Position numbers and translations under genes: made by a program. A stretch of DNA of 64,000 nt, taken from Undaria pinnatifida. Taxonomy: Eukaryota > Sar > Phaeophyceae > Laminariales > Alariaceae. The notes beneath the pieces were generated by a model. The model made no database searches, was not told the origin of the DNA, and was given only the letters and a program-made list of their open reading frames with translations. The stretch is taken from contig JABAKD010000001.1 in the NCBI GenBank assembly GCA_012845835.1, positions 18,511,090 to 18,575,089 of the forward strand, in the 5' to 3' direction. Within the stretch, counting starts at the first letter, position 1. Every line of letters starts with the position of its first letter. Below, one piece after another: positions 61,601-64,000 of this stretch.

Positions 61601-64000
61601 TGCGCTAATCTTGGTGGTGTTGGTGTTGGTGTTGGTGATGGTGGTGTTGGTGTTGGTGGTGGAGTGTTTGGTGGAGGTGGTGGTGATGGTGTTGGTGATG
61701 GTGGGTTTGGTAGTGGTGGTGGTGGCGTTGGCGTTGGTGGGTTTGGTAGTGGTGTTAGTGTGTTTTTGGTGGTGTTGCTGGTTGGTGTTTTTGGTGGTGT
61801 TGCTGGTTGGTGTTTCTGGTGGTGTTGTTGTTGATTGTGCTCGGGGTGGTGTTGGTGGTGGTGTTGGGGCTGCTTTTGTCGCTGTTGCTGTTGGCATTTT
61901 TGTTGCCAAAGCCGCCGGGGAACGTTACTACCGTTAGTAGTTAGTTCGATGTGTTGCGCACGGACTGCTCCAAATCACCCCACCCCACCCAACCCCACCC
62001 TACCCAACCCAACTCAATCCCACCCCCTCCCCCCCACGTCCCCTTGTCAGGATGGTTTGATAAGCCGAGACGAGCTTCTGCTCATGCTTAACCAGGTCCC
62101 GCGCACTCTCCTCAACATGGGTGTGGACGGAAACGAAAAACACGCCTCCTCTGGCAGTTCATTGGGCTGGAACGATGCTACCGACGGAAATACCGACGTT
62201 GGGGGGGGAAGGGGAGAAGCCCCCCCCGCCCGTGTGGTAACTCCTCATTCTAAAGTTTTTAACAGCAGCAGGGAAGGCGAGGTGGCTCCTTTCAGCGCTG
62301 CTTCACCGGCGCGACGGCCGGCGTCTATGTCGGGTTTTGGCGCGAATTCGATGGAGCGAAGGGGTAGCAGGGAGGGGGCGGCGATGGGGTTGGGGGGCAG
62401 GGGGTCGATGTCGGCGTTCACGAACGAGAGCATTGCCGATCAGGCGCTGAACGAGTTCGGGAGTGGGGAGGTGAATCCCTACTTGTTTATGCGTATCGTG
62501 AAAGTTATTTCATTCGTTTGGCCATCTGACAATGTGTGGCGCTTCTTCGAGTCATACCGTCATATCGTGTTTGTCTTGGATTTTTGTTGTATCATATGTG
62601 CAAATGTTTTTTGTACTTGGTATTTTTTTCAGGTGTGAGCTCGTGTTGTCAGGCTGCGTGTAAGACTTCGATCGCGCTTGCTACTGTTTTTCATTACCTT
62701 GGGTTCACGAGGTGTATTGCCTCTGACTGACCTGTCGTGAAATTCGCGCGCATGCCCTTTTTTGTGATTTTGTACTTGTTGTAACGACTTGATTCATCCA
62801 GGAACAACCGCTGATATTCGATTGCACGTCCCTTGATTGTGCTTGACCTCTGTTGTGCAACCAAGGTTGAGGTATGCCTCTGCTGTATACCTAGTTAGGC
62901 AACCATGGATGTACTACTTGGACCTAGTGTCCGTGCCCTTTTGTTTGTTGATAGTGGTCTGTGATCCGGGGACAACCGCTGGCTGTAGACGAACGCGGTG
63001 TTGTCCTCATGAAAGGTGCAAGATGTCGGTAAGATGTGGACTTCCCTGTTTCGATTTTCCTCCTGTTTTGCGTGTCCTTTGTTGCACCAAGTGTGTATGG
63101 TGTGTTGCCTCGACCTGTGCCGTCTGATAATCATGTGCATGTGTTTTTTTTATCGTTTATTGCTTCGTGAAATGTGCACATGCTTTTTTCGTTTCTATCT
63201 GTCGCGAACATGTGCGTAACCTTTTTTGTTTTGTGTCTTGTCATTCATTGCCATAAAATGTGCGTGCCTTCTTTTTGTTTTGGTCTGCCTTTTTGATCTG
63301 CCACAAAGATGTGCTTGGCATGATATTTTTTCTTGTTGGTCTGTCATTATTGTCCATTTTTTTCTTGTCTTTCATTCCATCATGAAACCCCCAGCGTCCT
63401 ACATTGTTGTGTTTTTTCAACTATGCTTAACCCCTTTACAACTGGAAACCCGTTTTCGGGGACAAAATTACGTGGATTTAGTATGGGGAGGGTTCGGGGG
63501 CTCTAAAGGGGTTACTAGCCTTACGCCCTTAACCTCAACCCTAACCTTGACCCATGCTATTAATAAGTACCGGTAGAACTGCCCCCTGATGTCATCATGG
63601 TTGGAGATGACGTCACTGGGGTAAAATGGTTGAAAATGTCAAATAAATGTGTATCACTGCCTCCACGCGCCCTTTTCTTCGTTTTCTTCGTATGATACAA
63701 GGTGCATGCCTTTTTCTCGTCATGACAACGTGCGTTACCTTTTTATCTTGTCTTAAGAACATGCACGCCCTGTTTTGTCTGTGGTACATAATATGTGTTA
63801 TCTCGTTTTATTGTCTTTTCATGAAATATGCATGCCCTAGTTTGAATGCCCTGTTTTGTATTTTCGTTTTCGTTTTCGTTTTATTTTTTGTTTGTTGTCT
63901 TTGTCATCACGGCCTTTGATCCAGGGGCAACCTTTGAATTTCGACCAGTTCCAGAGCTGGGCGCAGCAGACACCGGCTGTCCAAGCGTTGCTGCAAGGAG
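28830..64000 (+). CDS. EF-hand protein, probable TLDc-type, 5' part; runs off the window
   Basis: Join of 28830-28897, 58861-58994, 60249-60388, 62051-62470 and 63925-64000+, giving about 279 residues so far. It starts [10 protein letters not shown], with Gly2, Ser6 and Lys7 matching an N-myristoylation signal. Two EF hands follow: loop 1 [12 protein letters not shown] (Asp rather than Glu at position 12) and loop 2 [12 protein letters not shown] (canonical). Between them lies [21 protein letters not shown] Ser/Gly/Ala-rich linker of about 110 residues precedes [20 protein letters not shown], the type of segment found just before a TLDc domain in EF-hand/TLDc proteins. Inferred role: membrane-anchored calcium-responsive protein, possibly in oxidative-stress or membrane-traffic functions as for other TLDc proteins. 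Assigning exon 1, across a 29,963-bp intron, rests on phase and on the MG start. Confidence 0.72.
28904..29800. other. Start of EF-hand intron 1, no further exon seen
   Basis: A TACCTGGTA word at 29570. A 154-codon plus-strand frame overlaps exon 1 in another frame and is not supported. Confidence 0.35.
29805..29970. repeat. GTGCGGT/ACCGCACTAA repeat segment
   Basis: Shares GATAGTGCTGT, GAACGAGGTCGTGA-type and CACCGCACTAAACT blocks with 22745-22960. Confidence 0.6.
30140..30255. mobile_element. MITE-like element with GTCGGTTGACG ends
   Basis: GTCGGTTGACGGTC at the left and GTGCCGTCAACCGAC at the right, inverted. It is the short relative of 339-502. Confidence 0.65.
30441..30805 (+). mobile_element. 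tRNA-derived SINE, subfamily B, full length
   Basis: Head with box A GGTGGTCTAGTGG, a degenerate box B (GCTGGAATCTCAC), GTCGGACTTTTGAG, TAGGCGCAATCCTATGCGAG, AAAAATGAAGGCACGTG, tail GGATCTGAATTGCGTTGAGG and GAGGGAGAAGG. It carries a TACTGCTGTA word in the head at 30475. Confidence 0.75.
30900..31970. other. Intronic sequence, no gene seen
   Basis: A partial minus-strand TTAA-type mini-element lies at about 31930-31975. Frames are short. Confidence 0.4.
31975..32142 (+). mobile_element. SINE fragment, head and middle
   Basis: Box B GAGATTCGAATCCC, GTCGGACTTTTGAGC, GGTAGGCGCAATTCGATGCG, GGACGAGG. It stops where the oppositely oriented SINE at 32158 begins. Confidence 0.65.
32158..32462 (-). 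mobile_element. tRNA-derived SINE, subfamily B, full length
   Basis: On minus: head CGCCCCGGTGGCC...AGTGGTTACC, box B GGGTTCGAATCCC, body and tail. Box A is split by an extra TTAACA where related heads read CTAG. Confidence 0.75.
32497..32790 (-). mobile_element. tRNA-derived SINE, subfamily A, full length
   Basis: On minus: GGTCGCCTCGGTGGCGTATCAGG, box B GAGTTCGAATCCCC, body, and tail CACCTGTGACCACGGCTTGT. It abuts the previous SINE. Confidence 0.75.
33164..33515 (+). mobile_element. tRNA-derived SINE, subfamily A, with amplified B box
   Basis: Head followed by five tandem 21-bp units at 33211-33312, each with GGTTCAAATCCC or a decayed form. Body: AGTGGGAATGCTGAA, AAAATGAAGGCACGTACCG, CCTGTGACCACGGCTTGTCC. 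Confidence 0.75.
33640..34050 (+). repeat. Tandem duplication of about 210 bp
   Basis: CGCTTTGGCACAGTG...TTTAAGAGCAT...CCCTGTTGGGGCTTGAAT...AACTGACGATTG occurs at 33659-33805 and 33870-34000. Confidence 0.75.
34728..34935 (-). mobile_element. SINE, subfamily A, partial
   Basis: On minus: ATAAAAATGAAGG is missing its usual partner, but ATCCGTGACCACGGCTTTGG, AGGTCGCTGAGGGTGAAACC and CGAGTTGGGCTGGAG are present. Confidence 0.6.
35285..35450 (+). repeat. Pyrimidine-rich TTTTC/TTTCC tract
   Basis: About 165 bases almost free of purines apart from scattered G; it creates false Lys-rich or Phe-rich frames. Confidence 0.85.
35551..38248. repeat. Nested foldback: two pairs of inverted arms
   Basis: Outer arms 35551-35775 and 38020-38248 (roughly 85% alike by eye). 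Inner arms 36692-36855 and 37657-37822 appear identical over about 150 bp. Additional single arms lie at 36060-36130 and 36340-36460. A CA/TG run lies at the inner junctions. No transposase frame. Confidence 0.75.
37641..37670 (+). repeat. TG dinucleotide run
   Basis: 15 TG units at the end of the inner right arm; the matching arm has a shorter CA run at about 36845. Confidence 0.9.
38285..38425 (+). mobile_element. Poly-A retroposon, 5' truncated
   Basis: GGGTGCGCCAGCCAACG, ACTGAGTTAAATCGACAC, GCGTATGAAAATACGTGG, AAGTGTGGTGAGC, then an A-rich tail. Full-length relative at 48480. Confidence 0.6.
38740..39360. repeat. Copies of the foldback arm sequence
   Basis: AGAATCAGCACGGACGCTGG (38745), CATCGGCACGGACACTGG (39225) and TCTAGAGTCCGTGGTCACAC (39310) repeat the arm ends of 35551-38248. 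Another copy lies at 53670-53760. Confidence 0.6.
39615..39770 (+). repeat. Tandem repeat of about 50 bp
   Basis: Three units with GAGGCGTGATCTGTTGGG and TTGCCAATCTAA. Confidence 0.8.
40225..40345 (+). repeat. GGTTCGGGTTCGAATTCG minisatellite
   Basis: About six 18-bp units. Confidence 0.9.
40986..41567 (+). mobile_element. Head-to-tail array of TTAA-ended mini-elements
   Basis: Seven units of about 85 bp, each TAGAGCCCGAAAACCCC...AAACGGGTTTCCAGTTGTAAAGG. TTAA or TTAG lies at most unit junctions (41061, 41146, 41564 exact). Confidence 0.75.
41575..41940 (-). mobile_element. Retroposon copy, diverged
   Basis: Aligns over about 350 bp with 48540-48905: GCGCTAGCTGGCGTGCCCTT, TATCGACCCG, ATTAGCCACC, TTGCGCAA, GTTGGTCCTCGG. 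Confidence 0.65.
41945..43130. other. Intronic sequence, no gene seen
   Basis: A GCTGTTGTTGC-rich tract lies at 42640-42710; nothing else is recognised. Confidence 0.4.
43132..43758 (+). other. Unassigned open reading frame in EF-hand intron 1
   Basis: About 209 codons without a stop, unusually long for this region; ATG at 43180. A short segment ([19 protein letters not shown]) vaguely recalls Copia-type gag, but nothing else supports it. No splice sites or domain are recognised. It may be a decayed retroelement or a nested gene. Confidence 0.2.
43760..44235. other. Intronic sequence, no gene seen
   Basis: Short frames only. A 122-codon frame at 43518-43886 overlaps the unassigned ORF in another frame. 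Confidence 0.35.
44238..44729. mobile_element. Element with microsatellite core, copy 2
   Basis: Left end CCGGTAGGAGGGTGC, right end ACCCTCACCCCTACCG (inverted). An ACTATCAT/ACTATCGT run fills 44287-44488. The palindrome CACTCGCGCGAGTG lies near the right end, as in the 13930 copy. Confidence 0.65.
44790..45241. mobile_element. AAGGCGGT element, rearranged copy
   Basis: CTCTATAAGGCGGTTCG at the left; 45068-45241 is an inverted copy with GACCGCCTTCTATCGGGATA, CCGCCTTGTTGGGGGACCC. Confidence 0.6.
45242..46139. other. Intronic sequence, no gene seen
   Basis: Contains TACCTGGTA at 45267 and a CGATCGGAGTATCA repeat copy at 45563-45630. Confidence 0.4.
46140..46310 (+). mobile_element. SINE, subfamily A, diverged
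   Basis: ACATGAAGGCAGCTG, CCTGTGACCGCAGCTTGTTT, GAAGGTCCCCAGGGG. Confidence 0.55.
46347..46667. mobile_element. GCTGTGASTCGGCA element, diverged copy
   Basis: Left end GCTGCAGGTCGGCACGAG; the internal AGTCGTTCCCC, TTGGCTAACGGAACCTACCG and CCTGCCAACT follow the order of 9339-9760. Confidence 0.55.
46880..47400 (+). repeat. Satellite of about 175-180 bp
   Basis: Three units of CCAAGCGATTTCACAGGCAC, TGTATAGGGCAATCGGCACTA, GTAGTGGTCCTTCTAAAGTA, TGGTGCCGGTGTGTGC. Related single units near 30330-30440 and 61380-61555. Confidence 0.8.
47430..48400. other. Intronic AT-rich sequence, no gene seen
   Basis: Two related segments (47505-47580 and 47640-47720) share TTTTGGTTTT and GACATTTTAC-type blocks. 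TACTGCTGTA at 48315. Confidence 0.4.
48480..48905 (-). mobile_element. Poly-A retroposon, full copy with 12-bp target duplication
   Basis: Flanked by identical GGAAGTGTTTGA (48468-48479 and 48906-48917). On minus it ends in an A-rich tail (T-rich at 48480-48502 on plus). It was inserted within GGGTC-repeat sequence. No coding capacity; it could be a SINE or a LINE 3' end. Confidence 0.75.
48918..49055 (+). repeat. GGGTC array
   Basis: Pure GGGTC run at about 48938-48988, then AGGAGGTTTTCAATTC and GACCCGTGAAAAG. Confidence 0.8.
49527..49605 (-). mobile_element. TTAA-ended mini-element, truncated
   Basis: TTAACCCTTTTACAACTGGA, AACCCGTTTTTGAGG, TTTAGTATACGGAGGGG. Confidence 0.65.
49645..49833. 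mobile_element. AAGGCGGTATCCC element, compact copy
   Basis: 189 bp with inverted ends GGGTCCCCCAATAAGG and CTTGCTGGGGGACCC. Confidence 0.7.
50155..50345 (+). repeat. AGATC-rich dispersed repeat, diverged
   Basis: CATACAGATCATACGG, ATCTGTCTGCCCTGAA, CTGATCTGTCCGATGTGTG. Confidence 0.55.
50395..50640 (+). repeat. Two tandem copies of the AGCTGTGAG repeat
   Basis: AGCTGTGAGTTCGATCAGT...ACTCATCTTTGCAAGCTGGG at 50390 and AGCTGTAAGTTCGATAAGT...ACTCATCTGTGCAAGCT at 50565. Confidence 0.65.
50641..51500. other. Intronic sequence, no gene seen
   Basis: A TTTTTTCG triplication lies at 50881-50901; no coding signal. Confidence 0.4.
51510..52215 (+). repeat. Tandem repeat of about 120 bp with TGACGTCTTTGACGTG runs
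   Basis: Units contain GCCAAGAGGGGTGTA, ATACCGAGCAAACTAAAAAT, GTGTACACACCC and CAGCGCGCGTTTCCCCTTGC. Confidence 0.8.
52440..52545 (+). repeat. GGGTTAGGGCTA telomere-like tract
   Basis: Degenerate GGGCTAGGGTTA units. Confidence 0.75.
52940..53045 (+). repeat. AGCTGTGAG repeat copy
   Basis: AAGCTGTGAGATCGACC, CTTTGCAAGCTGCGTGTGAT, ACTTCGATCGCGC, GTGTGTATACCCTCGTGAACG. Confidence 0.65.
53050..54120. other. T-rich intronic sequence, no gene seen
   Basis: Long open frames (53345-53911, 53527-54057) come from T/G-rich low complexity and include a foldback-arm repeat copy at 53670-53760. Confidence 0.45.
54125..54960 (+). repeat. Hierarchical satellite: about 200-bp units with internal 27-mers
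   Basis: Four or five higher-order units (AACACGCAAGA, CTCGGGCGA, CTGATTTTTCGACAACGG, GCCGAGCGACGC), each followed by GATCTCGACCAGATCTTCCT-type 27-bp repeats. All frames stay largely open because of the repeat. Confidence 0.8.
55193..55660 (+). repeat. Tandem duplication of about 235 bp
   Basis: GGGCTGCTCAATAGACC, TTTAATTGGTCAACACCTCT, CGGCTCCCAC, GTGCTCAACYATAGGGTTGA in both copies. At the same site, copy 1 has TTATTAATAGCAG and copy 2 has CTGGTAT. Confidence 0.8.
55697..55827 (+). mobile_element. Poly-A retroposon, 5' truncated
   Basis: GATACACCAGCTAGCGCTGG, ATGAAAATACATGGAAGTGT, GTGAGCTC, a T run, CCGGAGG, then A10 at 55818-55827. Its tail is abutted by the palindrome. Confidence 0.7.
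55828..56056. mobile_element. Small TIR unit inside the left palindrome arm
   Basis: About 229 bp with inverted ends GCAGTGGCCAAAACAAGG and CACCTTGTTTTGGCCACCGC, plus internal AAGGTGCACCTTG repeats. The mirror copy is at about 57236-57464. Confidence 0.65.
55828..57464. mobile_element. 1.64 kb near-perfect palindrome (foldback element)
   Basis: Arms 55828-56507 and 56788-57464 appear about 99% identical, differing in a CT-repeat length and a few bases. The spacer is about 280 bp. Ends are GGGCAGTGGCCAAAACAAGG. Each arm contains an internal second copy of the terminal motif, so the outer 230 bp is itself a small TIR element. It is flanked by A10 and A9. Open frames in the arms mirror each other and have no recognised domain. 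Confidence 0.85.
57475..58290. other. Intronic sequence, no gene seen
   Basis: Poly-G/C run near 57930. A GAGGAGCTCTATACCCC repeat copy lies at 58145-58175. A 128-codon frame (57820) has no recognised domain. Confidence 0.4.
58403..58465 (+). pseudogene. Partial duplicate of EF-hand exon 2, copy A
   Basis: Reads [14 protein letters not shown] against [15 protein letters not shown] in the real exon, then diverges. It has no usable donor and lacks the FPVPGLVG half. It sits in a tandem repeat of about 230 bp with copy B and exon 2. Confidence 0.6.
58639..58700 (+). pseudogene. Partial duplicate of EF-hand exon 2, copy B
   Basis: Reads [13 protein letters not shown], then a stop. It lies 233 bp after copy A and about 225 bp before exon 2. 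The upstream flank (TACGCAATG, GCACGTACC) is shared with copy A. Confidence 0.6.
58861..58994 (+). CDS. EF-hand gene, exon 2
   Basis: Acceptor gtgtctcag|T, donor GGGAG|GTAAGA. It encodes [18 protein letters not shown] through FPVPGLVG, the helical segment that precedes the first EF hand in this family. It is the only intact member of a set of four partial copies (A 58403, B 58639, this one, D 59363/59736). Confidence 0.8.
59005..59345 (+). repeat. AACGAAA/AACCAACGA low-complexity tract
   Basis: C/A/G-only sequence in EF-hand intron 2. A similar tract lies at 59865-59990 after duplicate D. Minus-strand frames here are artefacts. Confidence 0.8.
59363..59410 (+). pseudogene. Duplicate of EF-hand exon 2, copy D, 5' half
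   Basis: Near-copy of the exon 2 stretch that encodes [16 protein letters not shown], with a one-base deletion in the G-run that breaks the frame. The match stops where an AGATC-rich repeat begins and resumes at 59736. Confidence 0.7.
59412..59735 (+). repeat. AGATC-rich dispersed repeat inserted in duplicated exon
   Basis: AAATAATACCAGGTAAAAAC, AGGACGCAACCTTCC, CATGAGCTAGACCATACAGA, CCGACGTGTG; matches 25145-25480. It separates the halves of exon 2 copy D. Confidence 0.75.
59736..59769 (+). pseudogene. Duplicate of EF-hand exon 2, copy D, 3' half with donor
   Basis: Resumes the match to the end of exon 2 (AAAACTTTCC ... CTGGTGGGAG) and keeps a donor-like GTGAGC. Together with 59363-59410 it is one exon copy split by an inserted repeat of about 325 bp. 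Confidence 0.65.
60249..60388 (+). CDS. EF-hand gene, exon 3 (first EF hand)
   Basis: Acceptor gcgacag|AC, donor AACGGG|GTGAGA. It encodes [18 protein letters not shown], the CCRGTLEEK segment and the start of the second EF loop. Its first two bases complete an Asp codon with the last base of exon 2. Confidence 0.88.
60440..60600 (-). mobile_element. SINE body, subfamily B
   Basis: On minus: ATTCGTTGCGAGTCGACGCC, AAATCGAAGGCG, GTGACCCTGGACCTGCGTTACG, AGAGAAGGAGGAAG. It lies in EF-hand intron 3. Confidence 0.65.
60740..60960. repeat. AGCTGTGAG repeat, two copies in opposite orientation
   Basis: AGCTGTGAGTTCGATAAATC...CTTTGCAAGCTGCGTGATAC (60740) and GCAGCTTGCAAAGATGAGTA...CGTCGAGCTCACGGC (60903). 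Confidence 0.65.
61380..61555 (+). repeat. ATAGTGCCGGTGCCCTGA duplicated segment
   Basis: TATATCACGATAGTGCCGGT, GCCCTGARTAGTGCCGGTAT present twice, about 105 bp apart. Confidence 0.75.
61607..61865 (+). repeat. GGTGTT/GGTGG low-complexity tract
   Basis: About 250 bases nearly without C in EF-hand intron 3; it generates false Val/Gly frames. Confidence 0.9.
61975..62050 (+). promoter_or_regulatory. Extended pyrimidine tract before the exon 4 acceptor
   Basis: CCCCACCCAACCCC-type repeats end in CTTGTCAG; an unusually long C-rich tract next to an acceptor. Confidence 0.55.
62051..62470 (+). CDS. EF-hand gene, exon 4 (second EF hand and linker)
   Basis: Acceptor cttgtcag|GAT after a long pyrimidine tract, donor GGGGAG|GTGAAT. 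It starts [17 protein letters not shown], completing the second EF loop, then encodes a low-complexity linker rich in Ser, Gly, Ala and Arg up to NEFGSGE. 420 nt, phase 0 at both ends. Confidence 0.85.
62640..63420. other. EF-hand intron 4, no gene seen
   Basis: AGGCTGCGTGTAAGACTTCG near 62650 is an AGCTGTGAG-family fragment. T-rich TGTGC-type segments recur at 63130, 63175, 63250, 63310 and 63700-63840. Confidence 0.45.
63427..63514 (-). mobile_element. TTAA-ended mini-element (piggyBac-like), best single copy
   Basis: 88 bp: TTAACCCCTTTACAACTGGA at one end, CTCTAAAGGGGTTA at the other, an inverted pair beginning TTAA-CCCC. No coding capacity. TTAA plus C-rich ends resemble piggyBac elements. 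Confidence 0.7.
63925..64000 (+). CDS. EF-hand gene, exon 5 (partial)
   Basis: Acceptor tgatccag|GGG, phase 0. It encodes [19 protein letters not shown], then QALLQG, and continues past the window end. This resembles the F-x-x-W/P-x-x-x-x-L segment linking EF hands to TLDc. Confidence 0.8.

Noticed and set aside
61512-61937. 141-codon Val/Gly-rich frame
   Set aside because: Translation of the GGTGTT tract in intron 3.

Overview
This is nuclear DNA of a eukaryote, most likely a photosynthetic stramenopile (ochrophyte) with a repeat-rich, large-intron genome such as a brown alga. The main evidence is a first exon that encodes a signal peptide ending in an A|F-type cleavage site, followed by a transit-like stretch (the bipartite plastid presequence of secondary-plastid algae). 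Other evidence is GT..AG introns, tRNA-derived SINEs, many small terminal-inverted-repeat (TIR) elements, microsatellites and poly-C tracts. No rRNA gene, intact tRNA gene, CRISPR array or bacterial operon is visible. The species is not identifiable from sequence alone.

Only two genes are well supported, and they form a divergent (head-to-head) pair. On the minus strand, three exons (28205-27948, 9895-9797, 5959-5849) encode a complete 155-residue plastid-targeted [2Fe-2S] ferredoxin-like protein, with introns of about 18.1 kb and 3.8 kb. On the plus strand, starting 624 bp away, exons at 28830-28897, 58861-58994, 60249-60388, 62051-62470 and 63925 to beyond the window encode the N-terminal part of an EF-hand protein. 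That protein has a likely N-myristoylation signal, two EF hands, a Ser/Gly-rich linker and a start of the type that precedes a TLDc domain. Its first intron is about 30 kb. All exon joins keep the reading frame. Both genes keep decayed duplicate copies of their own exon 2 in adjacent intron sequence.

Almost everything else is intronic repeat. 0-5.8 kb: 3' flank of the ferredoxin gene, with a SINE, AGATC-rich repeats and an AGT microsatellite. 5.8-28 kb: ferredoxin introns, with a pogo-like element inside a GATGT satellite, the GCTGTGASTCGGCA element family, poly-C tandem repeats, SINEs and a Harbinger-like transposase fragment. 28.2-28.8 kb: shared promoter region. 29-58.8 kb: EF-hand intron 1, with SINE clusters at 30-34 kb, a 2.7 kb foldback at 35.5-38.2 kb, an array of piggyBac-like mini-elements at 41 kb, poly-A retroposons, several satellites and a 1.64 kb near-perfect palindrome at 55.8-57.5 kb. 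58.9-64 kb: exons 2-5 of the EF-hand gene separated by repeat-bearing introns.

The most unusual signal is three very short words with the common form TA-core-TA: TACCWGGTA, TACTGCTGTA and TATTAATA. They occur far above chance. In a few paralogous repeat pairs the core is present in one copy and absent in the other, as expected for footprints left by excision of TA-target transposons or for an ultra-short insertion process.
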